Positions 1 to 11,209 of a DNA stretch of 64,000 nt are shown here, one piece after another. Both the position numbers and the translations under genes were made by a program. The notes under the pieces were generated by a model. That model searched no databases. It saw nothing but the letters and a program-made list of their open reading frames with translations, and had not been told where the DNA came from. Source of the DNA: Tenebrio molitor (lineage: Eukaryota > Arthropoda > Insecta > Coleoptera > Tenebrionidae); NCBI RefSeq assembly GCF_963966145.1, contig NC_091051.1:19654001-19718000 (forward strand), in the 5' to 3' direction. Positions within the stretch are counted from its first letter, which is position 1. Each line of letters begins with the position of its first letter.

Positions 1-27
1 TAGTTGTTTCAAACATTATTCACTATA

Positions 28-785
28 CAGGGTGCGTCCTAAAAAACGCCGCAAGTCATATCGCCCTTATTTATGGCTTGATTTAAATTAAACAAAAACT
101 GGAATAAATCACTTTAAAAGCACTATAAGCACAATATAGACTTTTTTTTTCAAAAAGTAATTCAAGGTCAGATGATAATCAACTTTGTTTTTTCAAATAG
201 CTTGGTATATTTTTTTATTCCGATTTTGAAAGAGACAATTTTTCTGAATCCAGTGATATGCCGCATGTTAGAATGCGCTTATTAGAAACCGAGAAAATAA
301 ATAAATAAAATAGCATTATTAAAAATGTTTTCCTCGAAAAAAGTCACGTTACTATGGAGAACAATCCTAAACGCAATATTTATTACACGTTCTGTCATAT
401 TATTTTTTGTTTCTGTTCTTCAGAAAGTATTGTTATTGCGTTTAGGATTGTTTTCCATAGTATACCTGATTTTTTTCAAAGTAAAACTTTCCAATAATCC
501 AATTTTAATTTATTTATTTTCACGGTAACTGTTAAATGTATTTTAACATGCGGCATACCGTTGGATTCAGAAAAATAACCTCTTTCAAAATGGGTATAAA
601 AAAAATATACCAAGCTTTTTAAAAAAGCAAAGTTGATTATCATCTGACCTTGAATTACTTAAAAAAAAACAGTATATGTTGTACTTATAGTACTTTTAAA
701 TTGATTTATGCCAGTTTTTGTTTTATTTAAATCAAGCCATAAATAACGGAGATATGGCTTGCGGCGTTTTTAAGGACGCACCCTG
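28..785. mobile_element. Giant hairpin (foldback) MITE
   Basis: The two halves are reverse complements over nearly their whole length. The ends read CAGGGTGCGTCCT and AGGACGCACCCTG, each flanked by TA, which fits a Tc1/mariner-type TA duplication. The open frame near 325-528 lies inside the palindrome, where the 5' and 3' halves of that segment also pair, so it is not a gene. No transposase is encoded. Confidence 0.85.
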
Positions 786-879
786 TATTTATAAATTTTA
801 GTGAAAACAATGGTTGCTAAAAACAAAAATTAATTGATTCATTAAAATTACGTTACACATATGTAATTGCAAAAATATT

Positions 880-886
880 TATAAAA
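880..886 (+). promoter_or_regulatory. Candidate TATA box for the collagen-DM9 gene
   Basis: TATAAAA lies 80 bp upstream of the predicted start codon at 966, which leaves room for a short 5' leader. It is the only clear TATA-like match close upstream. No initiator can be assigned confidently. Confidence 0.4.
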
Positions 887-965
887 CATAGGTTTTATTA
901 TTTTATGACTTTTAGTTTAAATACAACCGGTCAACAACAAAGCAACTAATATACCTAATTAAGAA

Positions 966-3900
966 ATGATGAAACCCTTGCCTTGCTTTTGGGTCCTGTT
1001 TCTTTGTAGTTTTCATATCTACCCTACTTTAACAGGTAAAGATAATAGATTTTTTTAAGTCCAATAACAAATCTTTCAATTGCAGTATAAATTTCTTTCA
1101 GATAAATTAAACGATGAAGATTCTAGCAAAGTTACAGAACGTTCGTTATTCGACAGTCTATTTAAAACGACACGTAAACCAATAGTAGAAGTGATAGATA
1201 CAAGACCGGCGAAGGTGGGACCACCGGGGCCACCTGGGCCAAAAGGACCTGCCGGTGCATCCGGCCAACCAGGACCAGCAGGTCCACCAGGTCCTAAAGG
1301 ACCAGTAGGACCACCGGGACCAAAAGGAAATCAAGGTGTTCCAGGACCAAATGGACCACCAGGCCCACGTGGATTTAAAGGGAAACCTGGACTCCCTGGA
1401 CCACCAGGCAAACCCGCGGAGGTAATACCAGGGAAGTAGAAATTTTTCAACTTTCTTTTTAATTTAAATCAGTTTCATACATAAAAATTAAATTAAATGT
1501 TTGCTAAAGCAGGAAACAATTCGCGGAGGTATGTATGCTACATTATGCACAACTCATCTTTTACCCGAAAATTGGAAAATATACCTTTTCTACTCCTATT
1601 GTATAGGGTGTTTTTTTAAATTTCACCTCAAAGTAGGCGTTGAAGAATCGATTGTGAACACACTATACGGATTACGGATCACGGATCAGCTGTTTAAATC
1701 TTACGTTTTTACACGAGTGGTACGTTCACAATCGACTCTTCAACGCCTACTTTAAGGTGAACGTTAAAAAACACTCGATATAATACTGTAATTACTAAAT
1801 TATTAAAGTGTTTTTCGCTAGATAATAGGGTTCATAACCCACGACCCGTTGAATAATAATTTCAAATTCACAATACATAACTAGTTTATGAAGTCTAAGT
1901 ATGCAGAGTAATAATTTTAAAATGTCAGTTTCAGTTTGTCTAATAATGGAACTTACTTATTATCAATTTCTCTTCATCGCCGTAGAAAACGTATAGCATT
2001 CCACTCTCGGATAATGGCTATTAGTCTCTCGAATGAATTACGCCATTTACCATTAACTTCACGAGTATAGCCATCATTATCTGCTCGTTTAATAATATAC
2101 TATTAATGGCATTTTTGCGAAAATCAAATCGATTTCTATGGCAATCATATTTTATGTAACAGTAATTTGTCATGTTTGTCATGTTCTTCGTTCAGTTTCG
2201 GTGATTTGAAATTGTGTTTAAAATATCGGATATAGAACCAAATTGCACACCGCCAGACATAGGAGAAGAAAATTAATGGATATTAAATCATTCATTAAAA
2301 AAAGTACACAAAACATGCAATTTAAGCATTTTCTTTCAACCCAAATAGAAAATTTTCTGAAACCAAAGTTAACATGTAGTTATTTACCAACCGAGTGCGA
2401 GAAGACATTTTTCGCTTGAGCGCAATATTTGAGGCACGAGCGACGAAGAAGCGAGTGCTTCATTTGCGTAAATGTGTCGAATTCGTCTTCGCGAATCGAA
2501 GTTTGTACAATATTTTTTGAAACGAACATTTTGTCTGTTTCGTCGTGTAGTCTTTGTGAATAGATGGCGCTTGCCCATGCGCTTGTCAAGATGTGAATCG
2601 AATTAATAGCGATTTATGTTCATTTTTTCACAATTTTCAACATCCAAATTGGAAAAATGGCGTTTTGTAAACCATATTTTATTATTATCAAGTCAAATTA
2701 TTTTCAGAATGCTCAAAAAAGCGAATGCTTTTTGGATGATTTTGAAGCACTAGTGCGCGTAATCTACGTTCGCGGTTAACTGTTGCGGTAGCGAAATGTC
2801 AGTTTGAAAGTAGTCAGTTCAAAAAATTATAATCGACTGAATTGTAGGTCCCTACTGGCGCGATTTCTTTGAAGGAAAAATACCGGTCGATGCGTTACCT
2901 GACGAATCTTCAGAAGAATCCAAGACCTACATAGGTCAAGTTTATTTGAACGGAACGGGGTTAGTTGTTGTTCAAATTTACCCTGGGGAAGAAGAAGTTA
3001 GCATACCCTATGACACCATCAGTGAGAAGTCTGATAAAATGGTGAAAGTGAGTTACTTATCACTTATCAGTTAAAAGTTTAAAAAAACATATGTCCTTCA
3101 TATTTTCTATACCTATAGCATTTTTGGAATAATATACCGGGACAGTTTTTTAACTCTGAACATAGTCCTTACTTAATCCCTATATTCAGTTTTAAAAAAC
3201 ATAGATCAATGCATGTATTTAATCAGGTAACCAACGTTACGTTAAAATAGCTATTTGACAATAAAAAAAAGTCAAATTGTTTGAATTATTATCGTGATAA
3301 AACAATAGTATATTGTATATCAAGAGTTGAAAATGAAAGATTTCACACGAGTTTGCAGAATTGAGCCACAAGCCGTAGGCGCGTGGCTTAAGCAAACGAG
3401 TGTGAAATCGAATTTTCAACACGTGGTATACACGATATTTTTCCGACGACCACAAAAAAAACGCTAATATTCGGTATTCCTTCAAACTTCAAATATTATT
3501 CGACAGAGCTGCGGACAAAACATACATTGGTGGCCATGGTTACTACAACTGTGTGCAATGATTTCATTGCGCACAGGCTAGAAGGTATCTGATTGGCTAA
3601 CCAGTTTCATTGCACACGGGTTCGCTATTTGCATGCAATAGCCAACTTTCAATAATAGTATTAATAGTTATTTGTGCGAATTTACGCATTTTTCATAGTG
3701 GTCGTCGGAAAATTAAATTACCTACACATAAAGCATTTATACCATGTCAATCAGAGCATAAGAAATGTGCGTGACGTTTTTTTTCAGTCACTTATTCGTC
3801 AGTTTCATCAGTCGGAACACTTTTTAACATTATTTCAAAATTTAGCAACTGCGGAGCGTCAGGTATAAATTGGTTGCCTAGCAAATGCTCTCAATGCATT

Positions 3901-4289
3901 GATTTGTGCTTTTTAAAACTGAACATAAGGAATATGTTCAAAGTTAAAAAAATATCCCGGTATATTTAAAAACATTATATGTACTGCAGATTCTTTGTGG
4001 TGCAAGTGAAAACTACAAATGGATTAAATATGATAAAAAACGAATAAACGAAATGGTTAGTGCAAACGACGAATGGCAACCTGTTATTGGAGGCTACGAA
4101 GATAAAATAGATTATGAAGGCGATTACTACATTGGACGAATAAAATCTAAGAACAAATACCGTATAGGAAGAATTAATACATTCTTCAATAAAAGGGTCA
4201 GCTTTTACTTTGATGTAAATGGCCGAAAAGTGACTGCAAATTCTTGTGATGTACTAATGTATAGAAATAAAATTAAGTATCTATCATAG
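966..4289 (+). CDS. Secreted collagen-like protein with two DM9 repeats (5 exons)
   Basis: Predicted exons are 966-1035, 1102-1421, 1513-1528 (16 nt), 2848-3047 and 3990-4289. All junctions are GT-AG with matching phases and give 301 residues. Residues 1-23 form a signal peptide starting MMKPLPCFWVLFLC. Residues 63-128 are 22 uninterrupted Gly-X-Y triplets rich in GPP, GPK and GKP. Residues 136-301 hold two DM9 repeats, recognised by YWRDFFEGKIPVDA, KTYIGQVYL, VKILC, WQPVIGGYED, YYIGRIKS and the final CDVLMY. DM9 proteins are known from insects, and mollusc members bind mannose. The inferred product is a trimeric, secreted, lectin-like molecule. The start is the first ATG of a consecutive ATGATG pair. 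The micro-exon is the weakest step: if intron 2 is retained, the collagen frame stops at 1437-1439. A polyadenylation-like AATAAA lies near 4530. Two separate genes remain possible. Confidence 0.72.
1602..1782. mobile_element. Hairpin MITE in intron 3 of the collagen-DM9 gene
   Basis: The arms share AAAGTAGGCGTTGAAGA and a segment reading CGATTGTGAAC, in inverted orientation, with TATA at both ends. A related degenerate copy in the other orientation lies near 58861-58975. Confidence 0.7.
1783..2847. other. Rest of intron 3, no gene recognised
   Basis: AT-rich sequence with only short open frames. The reverse-strand frames near 2380-2590 overlap one another in different registers and have no recognisable domain. 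It ends at the acceptor ATTGTAG at 2841-2847. Confidence 0.5.
3131..3967. mobile_element. Foldback element in intron 4 of the collagen-DM9 gene
   Basis: The left end, starting AATATACCGGGACA, and the right end, finishing TATCCCGGTATATT, are inverted over roughly 90 bases, including a shared segment around CTGAACATA. An inner hairpin at about 3318-3434 pairs GATTTCACACGAGTTTGC with GCAAACGAGTGTGAAATC. No transposase is visible. Confidence 0.7.
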
Positions 4290-4544
4290 TAAATGAAACT
4301 AGGATACTTTTACAGGCTTTTTTTTATAAATATAATTCATTTAACACCTCTCCACTTTCCTCTCAGTAGATGTCTATGGTAGAAATGCTTCAACAAATAC
4401 AAAAACAAGACGCAAATAGGATATCTCATTGTCATTAGAATTACTCATTAACTCATTATTAAGAATCAGACAGGTAACGATTAGTCAATCTACCAGGATG
4501 CTCATGTCTTTATTTGCATTAAATTTAGTAATAAAAAACAAATA

Positions 4545-5110
4545 CAGTGAGCGGCAAAAGTATGTAATAAATTCTTTAAAATTAAACAAAAATTAAAAAA
4601 AAAATCTTTGGACAGGTCAATTTTAGTTTATAAAAATACATATTTCCACCCAGTTGTAGCCTAGGTGTTAGGATGCTCTGTGTGTAATGGTTCTTGCGTT
4701 GCGTTCTCCTTTTGGCAGGGCTTGTAATTGGGCGTCTAGCCTGTTAGCCTTCAATATTAAAAATAATAATACGTCATCGAAATTTTTTTAAATGGAAACC
4801 TTCTATTTTTTTATTAATTCTGATAGCCCTTTTAATTGTCTAAACGACAGTAAAAAAATGTGTTATCTTACATAAGGAAATTTTTGAGAAAAAAAAAATA
4901 AAGTTGGAAAAAATAAATTTTATAACGAACAAAAACAAGTCAAAAAATCAAACAGTTAAATGTTACTGTCAATTTCATTCGTATGTGTTATTTGTTTTAC
5001 AAGACGTTTTCGAAAATGACTCATTTAACAGAAACACAACGTATAGAAATTTTAATTTTGATAAAGTGCGGGAATAATACTAAAACCGGAGGAATTTGAT
5101 AAAGTTGTTT
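4545..5110 (+). mobile_element. Mariner-like fragment with transposase N-terminus
   Basis: The left end reads CAGTGAGCGGCAAAAGTATG after TA, as in Tc1/mariner termini. At 5016-5099 a 27-codon frame begins MTHLTETQRIEILILIKCGN, which matches the first helix of a mariner-type DNA-binding domain and then stops. The rest of the transposase is missing, so this is a dead fragment. The stretch from 5100 to about 5370 shows only the remnant of a DUF4817-type terminus (TACAGGTGTTTCTGAAATACG at about 5323). Confidence 0.55.
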
Positions 5111-5848
5111 TTATCATGTTTACTTATTCCTTTTTCATAATAATCACAATAAATCAGTTAAATTAAAAAGTAATGTTTCTAACTACATAACCAGCATCAT
5201 CAATTCAATGTTAGTTAACGCACAGCTTCAGTTAAAACAAAATATATTACTTTAGGTATGCTACAACAAGACGCAGTCGTAACTCCTTCCTTGATGAACA
5301 TACTATTATATACTATTATAATACAGGTGTTTCTGAAATACGTGTGTTAATTTTAACTGGTAATAGAACTCGTCAAAAAAGTACTCGAATGTTTCTAAAG
5401 TTTTGTTTGTTTGTTACGGTGCGTGTTTGATCCATGTCGCAGCTGAGTAGCTGGCCGTAATGATCTGAGATGCAGCAGTGTATCATATGGCATCTGAATT
5501 TGGTAGCAGGCAACGAAGTGACCATGTAGTCTATAGCTGTACTTGTCCTTACCAAGTCTTCGCTTGTAGTCACTCTGGAAGGCTCGTTCAATGTATTGAG
5601 TATGCAGAAGGATTCGAAAATGTCTAGTAGCAACTGCTTGTTGATGGAGTGACTCAACTGGTCTATGTTGAGATCGCCGCAGAGGATTAGGCTTTCGCAA
5701 TGTGTTGCTGCATAGGTGAGCATAGAACTGAGGCAGTCAAAAAATATCTGCAGATCACCAGATGGTGGGCGGTAAATATTGATTACAATGTATTTGCGAT
5801 TGCTTATGGTCAATAATGAGCTTGCACACTCAATATGCATCTCTACAG

Positions 5849-6230
5849 TGCATTCACTTTTGTTTTAGACCAGAGTAGGCTATGGAAATTTGACGAGTTG
5901 TATGGTAAGACTGTGGCTGAATGACAATATACGTTATGTATAATATTTGAGGTTACACTTTCTTGTCAAAATTCATGACCATGTAGCCAAGCATTATCAT
6001 TTTCCAATTAACTACATAGTTTCGAGGACTCAATAATGTGTGTATTTAGTGATAAATGCAAATATTGCACAAATTTAAAACTAATTTACCTTAATAGGTA
6101 CTTAATAATAATGTCAAATTTGACACTGGCGGTTCGAACAATTTTGATTTTGTTATTTTGACATAGCGCCGATACCAACATTTAAAAAAATTAAAATAGC
6201 CTACTCTGGTCTAAAACAAAAATGAATGTA
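5849..6230. mobile_element. MITE inserted in the LINE endonuclease
   Basis: About 35 bp of inverted termini read TTTTGTTTTAGACCAGAG on the left and the complement CTCTGGTCTAAAACAAAA on the right. It interrupts the minus-strand LINE frame. No coding capacity. Confidence 0.65.
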
Positions 6231-6234
6231 TTAT

Positions 6235-6492
6235 ATCTGTGGCGGTCGTGAAAAAGTAGGTAAGTCAAATAATTTCAAAAATGAGTTAACGATGTTTACA
6301 CCTTAATAATAAATCATGGAGTTAAATAATTCAGATTTTCACAGTTTAAAATTTACTTATATTGAAAGCAAGTACAGGTAGAAAGAAGTTTCTATTTAAT
6401 TACAGGATTTTAGGAATGATGTGGAATTTTGAATCGTTGCCCTGAAAAATTAACATTTTCGACTTACCTACTTTTTCACGACCGCCACAGAT
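6235..6492. mobile_element. MITE with ATCTGTGGCGGTCGTG termini, copy 1
   Basis: Perfect inverted ends ATCTGTGGCGGTCGTG and CACGACCGCCACAGAT, with the inverted repeat continuing through TAGGTAAGTC. It is about 258 bp long. A nearly identical copy in the opposite orientation lies at 32319-32574. Confidence 0.8.
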
Positions 6493-7217
6493 ATACTCAT
6501 GTTGTTAATGTTACTGGCATTGCCGAATGTCCATTTTCACAGTAAACTATTCAGCCTCCATGAATGGTCTGAGACCTGCAAAAGTACGACTCGAAAAAAT
6601 AACCAGGAAGGCTGGCAGCTGTCAATTGTTCAGCGGTCAGCCAGGTCTCTGTAAGACATAAAATGTCTGGTTGGATGTCACTAATTAATATTTCTAGTTC
6701 GCTCATTTTGTTTGTTAATGATTGAATATTGACATGAAATATCTGGAAGTTCAGCTTGTTGTCATTTTCTTGGAGGCTGCTGGAAAAAAATATCGGTTAA
6801 TCAGTGTGCCTGTTGGCCAGACATTTGCATCAGAAATCTTGTCTTTGAGGTCAAAGGGTGCTCCAATTTTGAAGGAACTGATTTGAGAATTTTTCTGTTT
6901 TAACTTTTCACACGATATATTCGGGCAAATATGCTTAAGATGGTTCTTAATTTTAGTTTCGGTAGTATCCTTATCCAGTTTCGTTATGTATATCCATGCG
7001 TTTCTTGGTGCGGCCTTTAGAGTGGTATTCTTGGCTTCGTTCTTTCCCTGTATGTACGAGGTTCTATGACTATGACTCTTTCTTCTTTTAACTTCCTGGA
7101 AGTTGTCATTTGTGTTAGCTGAAGGGCTGGGGGTTATTTTCTATGCATTTTTTTTTTCAACAAAAACCGATATTTCTACCAAAACATCAAAAACAACGTT
7201 GAATTTGACCTGATTTT

Positions 7218-7508
7218 TATACTAAGGACAATTTATCTGCCCCGCCCATTTCATTTTCTTAGTTACCAATCAAATAGGTTGTTAAGACGATCTGATTTAC
7301 ACAGTAAAAATTTCTGACATTCGAATTGTCTTAATGACATTTTATTTTTTAGAACCTAAAACAATAATTGTGGAGTTGACAGCAAAATTCTAACCTTAAC
7401 TTTTTTACGTTGCAAATGTGATGAAAAGTTGTACAGATTGAATCTGGCTTTGATTCTGATTGGTCAATTTTGGTGGGCGGAGCAGATAAAAAGTTACAAC
7501 GGCAATAC
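7218..7508. mobile_element. MITE with TTATCTGCCCCGCCCA terminus, copy 1
   Basis: About 290 bp, with imperfect inverted ends (TTATCTGCCCCGCCCA and TGGGCGGAGCAGATAA). A highly similar direct copy lies at 28816-29112, which supports the boundaries. Confidence 0.75.
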
Positions 7509-8340
7509 TATAACCCCTAACTTCTAACTCAGATTTTCCAAAAACATCAATTTTTTAGAAAAATGAGTTGATTTTCAAGTTTTAGTCGTTGAAGTTTGTT
7601 GAGTTTAAAAAACAGCCCATTGAGGTCTGTTCAAAAACACAAAAAATTGAGAAAATGATCTGTTTTTATGCCCATTGTATCTATTGAAACAGCATTTTTT
7701 TATGGAAACTACCCTATTTTTTATGGCCTTTTTAAAAATGTGAGCCAGATTTGTATGCCAAAAAATAAGGAAAACTACCTTTTTTTTTCATGATTTCTTA
7801 AAAAATGTGAGCCAGACGTAACAACTGAATCTGTGGTTTTTGTAAAAAAAAAAATGCATAAAAAATAAGAAAATGACTAAGAAAACTAGGCATAATAATC
7901 TGAGTTAAAAAGTTACACATATTAGACTACTAAATAAAATCTGATCATTTTTGGTTGTTTATTTTTAATTGCTTAACATTGTTCCATTGTTCCAACGGAT
8001 AGAAATTTTATTCTAAGAAATAAAAAGAAAGATACATAATTCAAAATGTAATAGTTCTAATAGATTGAATTTAATTAAGATGTATTGAAATTCAATACCT
8101 TATTATAATGAAAATCGAAATAGAATGAAAAGATTCTAATTGTTTAAATAATTCAAAATGAGACTATAATTTATTTTTATTCTTGTGGTCAAAAAAGTCT
8201 GGAAGGTAAAAAATATCAATTTATTTGGAAACAAGGTAATAAAAAAAGAATACAGCCCAAATGATCAAACATGTGTGGTCATCTCTCTAATTTTTTGAAA
8301 TTGACGTGTGATAAACCCACATCTTACTTTCAAGCTGATA
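7509..8340. other. Intergenic, no gene recognised
   Basis: AT-rich, low-complexity sequence with many homopolymer runs. A phrase ending AAAAATGTGAGCCAGA is repeated twice near 7735 and 7800. No domain or RNA gene is seen. Confidence 0.5.
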
Positions 8341-9480
8341 TACAGCGTGTTATTGAAATGCGATAAGAAAATTTAAACGGTGATAGAACTCATCAAAACA
8401 AATTACTTTTCTATTTACCATTTTTTCGAAAACTCAGATTTATGTTCGAATTTATTTTCACCGTATTCCGTGTCATCGAGTCGTTTATGGATGGGACGGT
8501 GAAAGAACAACGGCTTCGTACGAAAAACGTTAACGCAAAAAAAGTAAATATGGCAAAAACCCAGGCGGATAGGCCTTGCAAAAACTTACTGACACAATTT
8601 AGTCACGTCCTTCACCTGCATGCGGCCGTGTTTACAATTTATTAGAAAGTGAATTTCCCGTAATTATCGTTAAAAATGGTGAAGTACACTAATCCAGAGT
8701 TAACAGACATGGTGCTCATCTACTGGGAAGCTTTATTAAATGCTGATGCAACCAGGCGTTTGTATGTAGGCACATGAAGAGATTTCCCGGTCGCCAAGTT
8801 CCCTGTCCACGTACCTTTGTGAATGCTGTCCAGCATTTAAGGGATCCTGTCCTGTCCTGTTGACGAAGAACGGAAGGTTAGTTGCCGACGACTTGCATTA
8901 GGAATTGACATTTCCAGTTTTACAATTTAGAGAACGCTGCCCGAATAGGGATTACATCCGTATCATCTTCAACACGGTCAACACTTAAAATCAGTAGATC
9001 CACCACATCGAATTGCATTTTGTCAATGGCTTCTTCAATAGCTCGTTCACCGGACTTAAACCCTTGTGACTTTTTTTATGGGGCAATTTAAAACAGATTG
9101 TGTATGAGACTCCAGTTGACACCGAGACAATTCGATAAACTTCTGACATGTTGATGAGAACTCAAGCGTCTGTGGCTCGAAGGGCACACAAGAACGTACA
9201 TCGATTACGGAGGGCGTCATTTCGAACATTTAATTTAAAGGTTAGTGCCCTTGATCAAGTGTGGTGCGTAACTTCAATGTCACTCTCACTTACTACGAAC
9301 AAAGAATTGGTTTTTGCTTGACTATCTAAGTTTTTATCTTCTTTCGCTTTTAATGTAGGCACGGAGACATTGGCTAATTAACTAATTAAAATTTTATCTG
9401 GGTTTAGAAAGAAAATAATTTGTTTTAATGAGTTCTATCACCGTTTAAATTTTCTTAACTCATTTCAATAACATACTGTA
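8341..9480 (+). mobile_element. Decayed DUF4817-type transposon
   Basis: The ends are inverted (TACAGCGTGTTATTGAAATG and CATTTCAATAACATACTGTA), and both subterminal regions share AAATTTAAACGGTGATAGAACT. From about 8676 the plus strand resembles the helix-turn-helix DUF4817 start (MVKYTNPELTDMVLIYWEA), followed by stops, frameshifts and a decayed catalytic and C-terminal region. It is non-functional. Confidence 0.7.
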
Positions 9481-9698
9481 TGTATTGATAAAATCAATGT
9501 TGTTTAAACAATTATCAGGAACACCTTGTTTGTGTGATATTATTTGTTCTTCACGAGATAATTTTTTTAACAATTCAGATTCTTCTTTATCAGGAATAAC
9601 TTAAAAAAAACTTGATTTTTTATTTTAAATTGAATTGTAGATAATATTCTCCTTTAAATTTAGGGATATAAACTTTTCCAAGCAAACAAACATACATA

Positions 9699-10909
9699 CA
9701 GGTTGGTCCCGATATAACCTGCCAGAAGAAATCCTATAATAGGTGACGATGAGTAGAACTTATACACAAAAAATGTTTCTAAGAAAAGTCTTTTCGTTTT
9801 CGAGATAAAAATAATTGAAAATTTGGTCAAAATTTGCTGTACGCTAATGAGTTAATAGGTTTTAAAAAGGTAATTCTGGTTACTTGGCTGCAATTTCTTT
9901 AGCAACGGTACCTGTAACACCTATGACATTTGTCAAATTTAATTTTAAATTTGCGAATCCTTCAAAAAGTTATGAAATTCACAAAACAAGAATACGCCGA
10001 TTTGCATTTACTCTATGGCGAAACACGTGGTAATTCAAGACCGGCAAGGCGACCATACGGCGAGCGTTTTCCTGAAGTAGTCCTTCCGTCCCGTTGTACT
10101 TTTGTGGAACTACATCTGCATTTATGTGAGATTGGTTCTGACTGATTCCAATACGATGGCGTTCCCGATCCTCCATTTAACCCCTCTGGATTTTAATTTT
10201 TGGGGCCACACGAAAGATTTGGTATACGAAGTTGAAATAAATGCAAAAGGGCAACTCCAGAAACGCGTAACAGACGCCGCGAACCAGATTCGTAAAAACC
10301 CAGAAATGCTGAATGCTGTTTATGAAAATTGGTACCGACGTACTCAAATGTGCTTAAATGCCAACGGAAGGCACAGAACATTTATTATAAAATAATTTTT
10401 CTTGTCTAGTTTACCTTTCATTAGTTAGTAGATATTCTCAGTTAGAGTTGAAAGTACAAATATGTAAAGTGTAAATAAATTTATTCAATACATTATTTTG
10501 GCTATTTAACCATAATTAAGACGATACTCTTATTACACAGTTCTTCCACAATTTTGCGCACACTACCTTTACATTTATTTACACGACTTTATTTATTACT
10601 CATTCATCTCAGTCTACAAAATCAGTTTTTGTACCTAAATTAGCTGGTGAATTAACGCACACGTTTTCAATAAATGTCATTAATTTGATTTAGTTTGTCA
10701 GATTTGAGATTTGTCATGAACGATTCAGGTACCTATGTTGCTTGGATACTGTCATCCTTACAAACACCAACAATTAATTCCTGAGTAGGTGTGGATAGGG
10801 GTTAATTTATCCCCATTATTTTGGACCTAATGAAAAGGGGTGTTTTGGACTTGTTAGATCCTTCTAATGACCCCGAATTTTTTTGGCAGGTTATATTGGG
10901 ACCACCCTG
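9699..10909 (+). mobile_element. DUF4817-type transposon, internal deletion derivative, copy 1
   Basis: The termini CAGGTTGGTCCCGATATAAC and GGTTATATTGGGACCACCCTG are flanked by TA. 9974-10144 encodes the DUF4817 helix-turn-helix (MKFTKQEYADLHLLYGETRG). It is followed directly by a transposase C-terminus (LTPLDFNFWGHTKDLVYE, ending near 10395), so the catalytic core is missing. A copy at 49251-50504 has the same deletion junction, so the deleted form itself was mobilised. Confidence 0.85.
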
Positions 10910-10914
10910 TATAT

Positions 10915-11164
10915 AATACTTTTTCCTTCAAACGTCCGTAAAATATGACATTGCACTGCTGCATTGATAATGCTAAAGTGTCACTTTATTGTCATGGCAT
11001 CTAACGAGCTGACCAGCGTCAGTGAAGTTATTATCTCCGCTGAGGAGTGTCCGTGAAGTGATTATCTCCGCTGATCAGCGGCTGTAAAGTGAACTAGCTA
11101 AATCATTTGAAATTCCTACCTGGTTTCTTAACATGTCTTAAATAATTTGTTATGAAGGTTTGAA
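10915..11164 (+). repeat. Host repeat interrupted by two hAT elements (left part)
   Basis: It continues, after removal of the hATs, through 14683-14691 and 17859-18000. A more or less uninterrupted copy lies on the minus strand at 54285-54730. It carries short tandem motifs around TTATTATCTCCGCTGA. Confidence 0.75.
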
Positions 11165-11209
11165 CAGTGGCGGCTCGTGGCATCTGGTGTTGGGTAGGCG
11201 ACTGGGTAC

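Larger units (their letters stand above)
5373..7110 (-). pseudogene. Non-LTR retrotransposon fragment (ORF1 end plus endonuclease)
   Basis: Read on the minus strand, about 7110-6780 translates to a gag-like ORF1 C-terminus with motifs such as WIYITKLDKDTTETKIKNHL. About 6780-6500 gives the start of an apurinic-type endonuclease (HVNIQSLTNKMSELE, then DILCLTETWL). 5840-5373 continues it with NIYRPPSGD, LCGDLNID and STAIDYM. The endonuclease is the target-nicking domain of LINEs. Two elements (5849-6230 and 6235-6492) are inserted between the endonuclease halves, several frames are broken, and no reverse transcriptase follows. The clade is uncertain, of CR1/Jockey type. Confidence 0.7.

Noticed and set aside
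325..528. Hydrophobic 67-residue frame
   Set aside because: It lies inside the hairpin element and is explained by inverted-repeat AT-rich sequence.
4645..4745. Possible tRNA-derived SINE (TAGCCTAGGTGTTAGGATG ...)
   Set aside because: The A-box-like phrase is suggestive, but the B-box is poor, and no body, tail or target duplication could be recognised.
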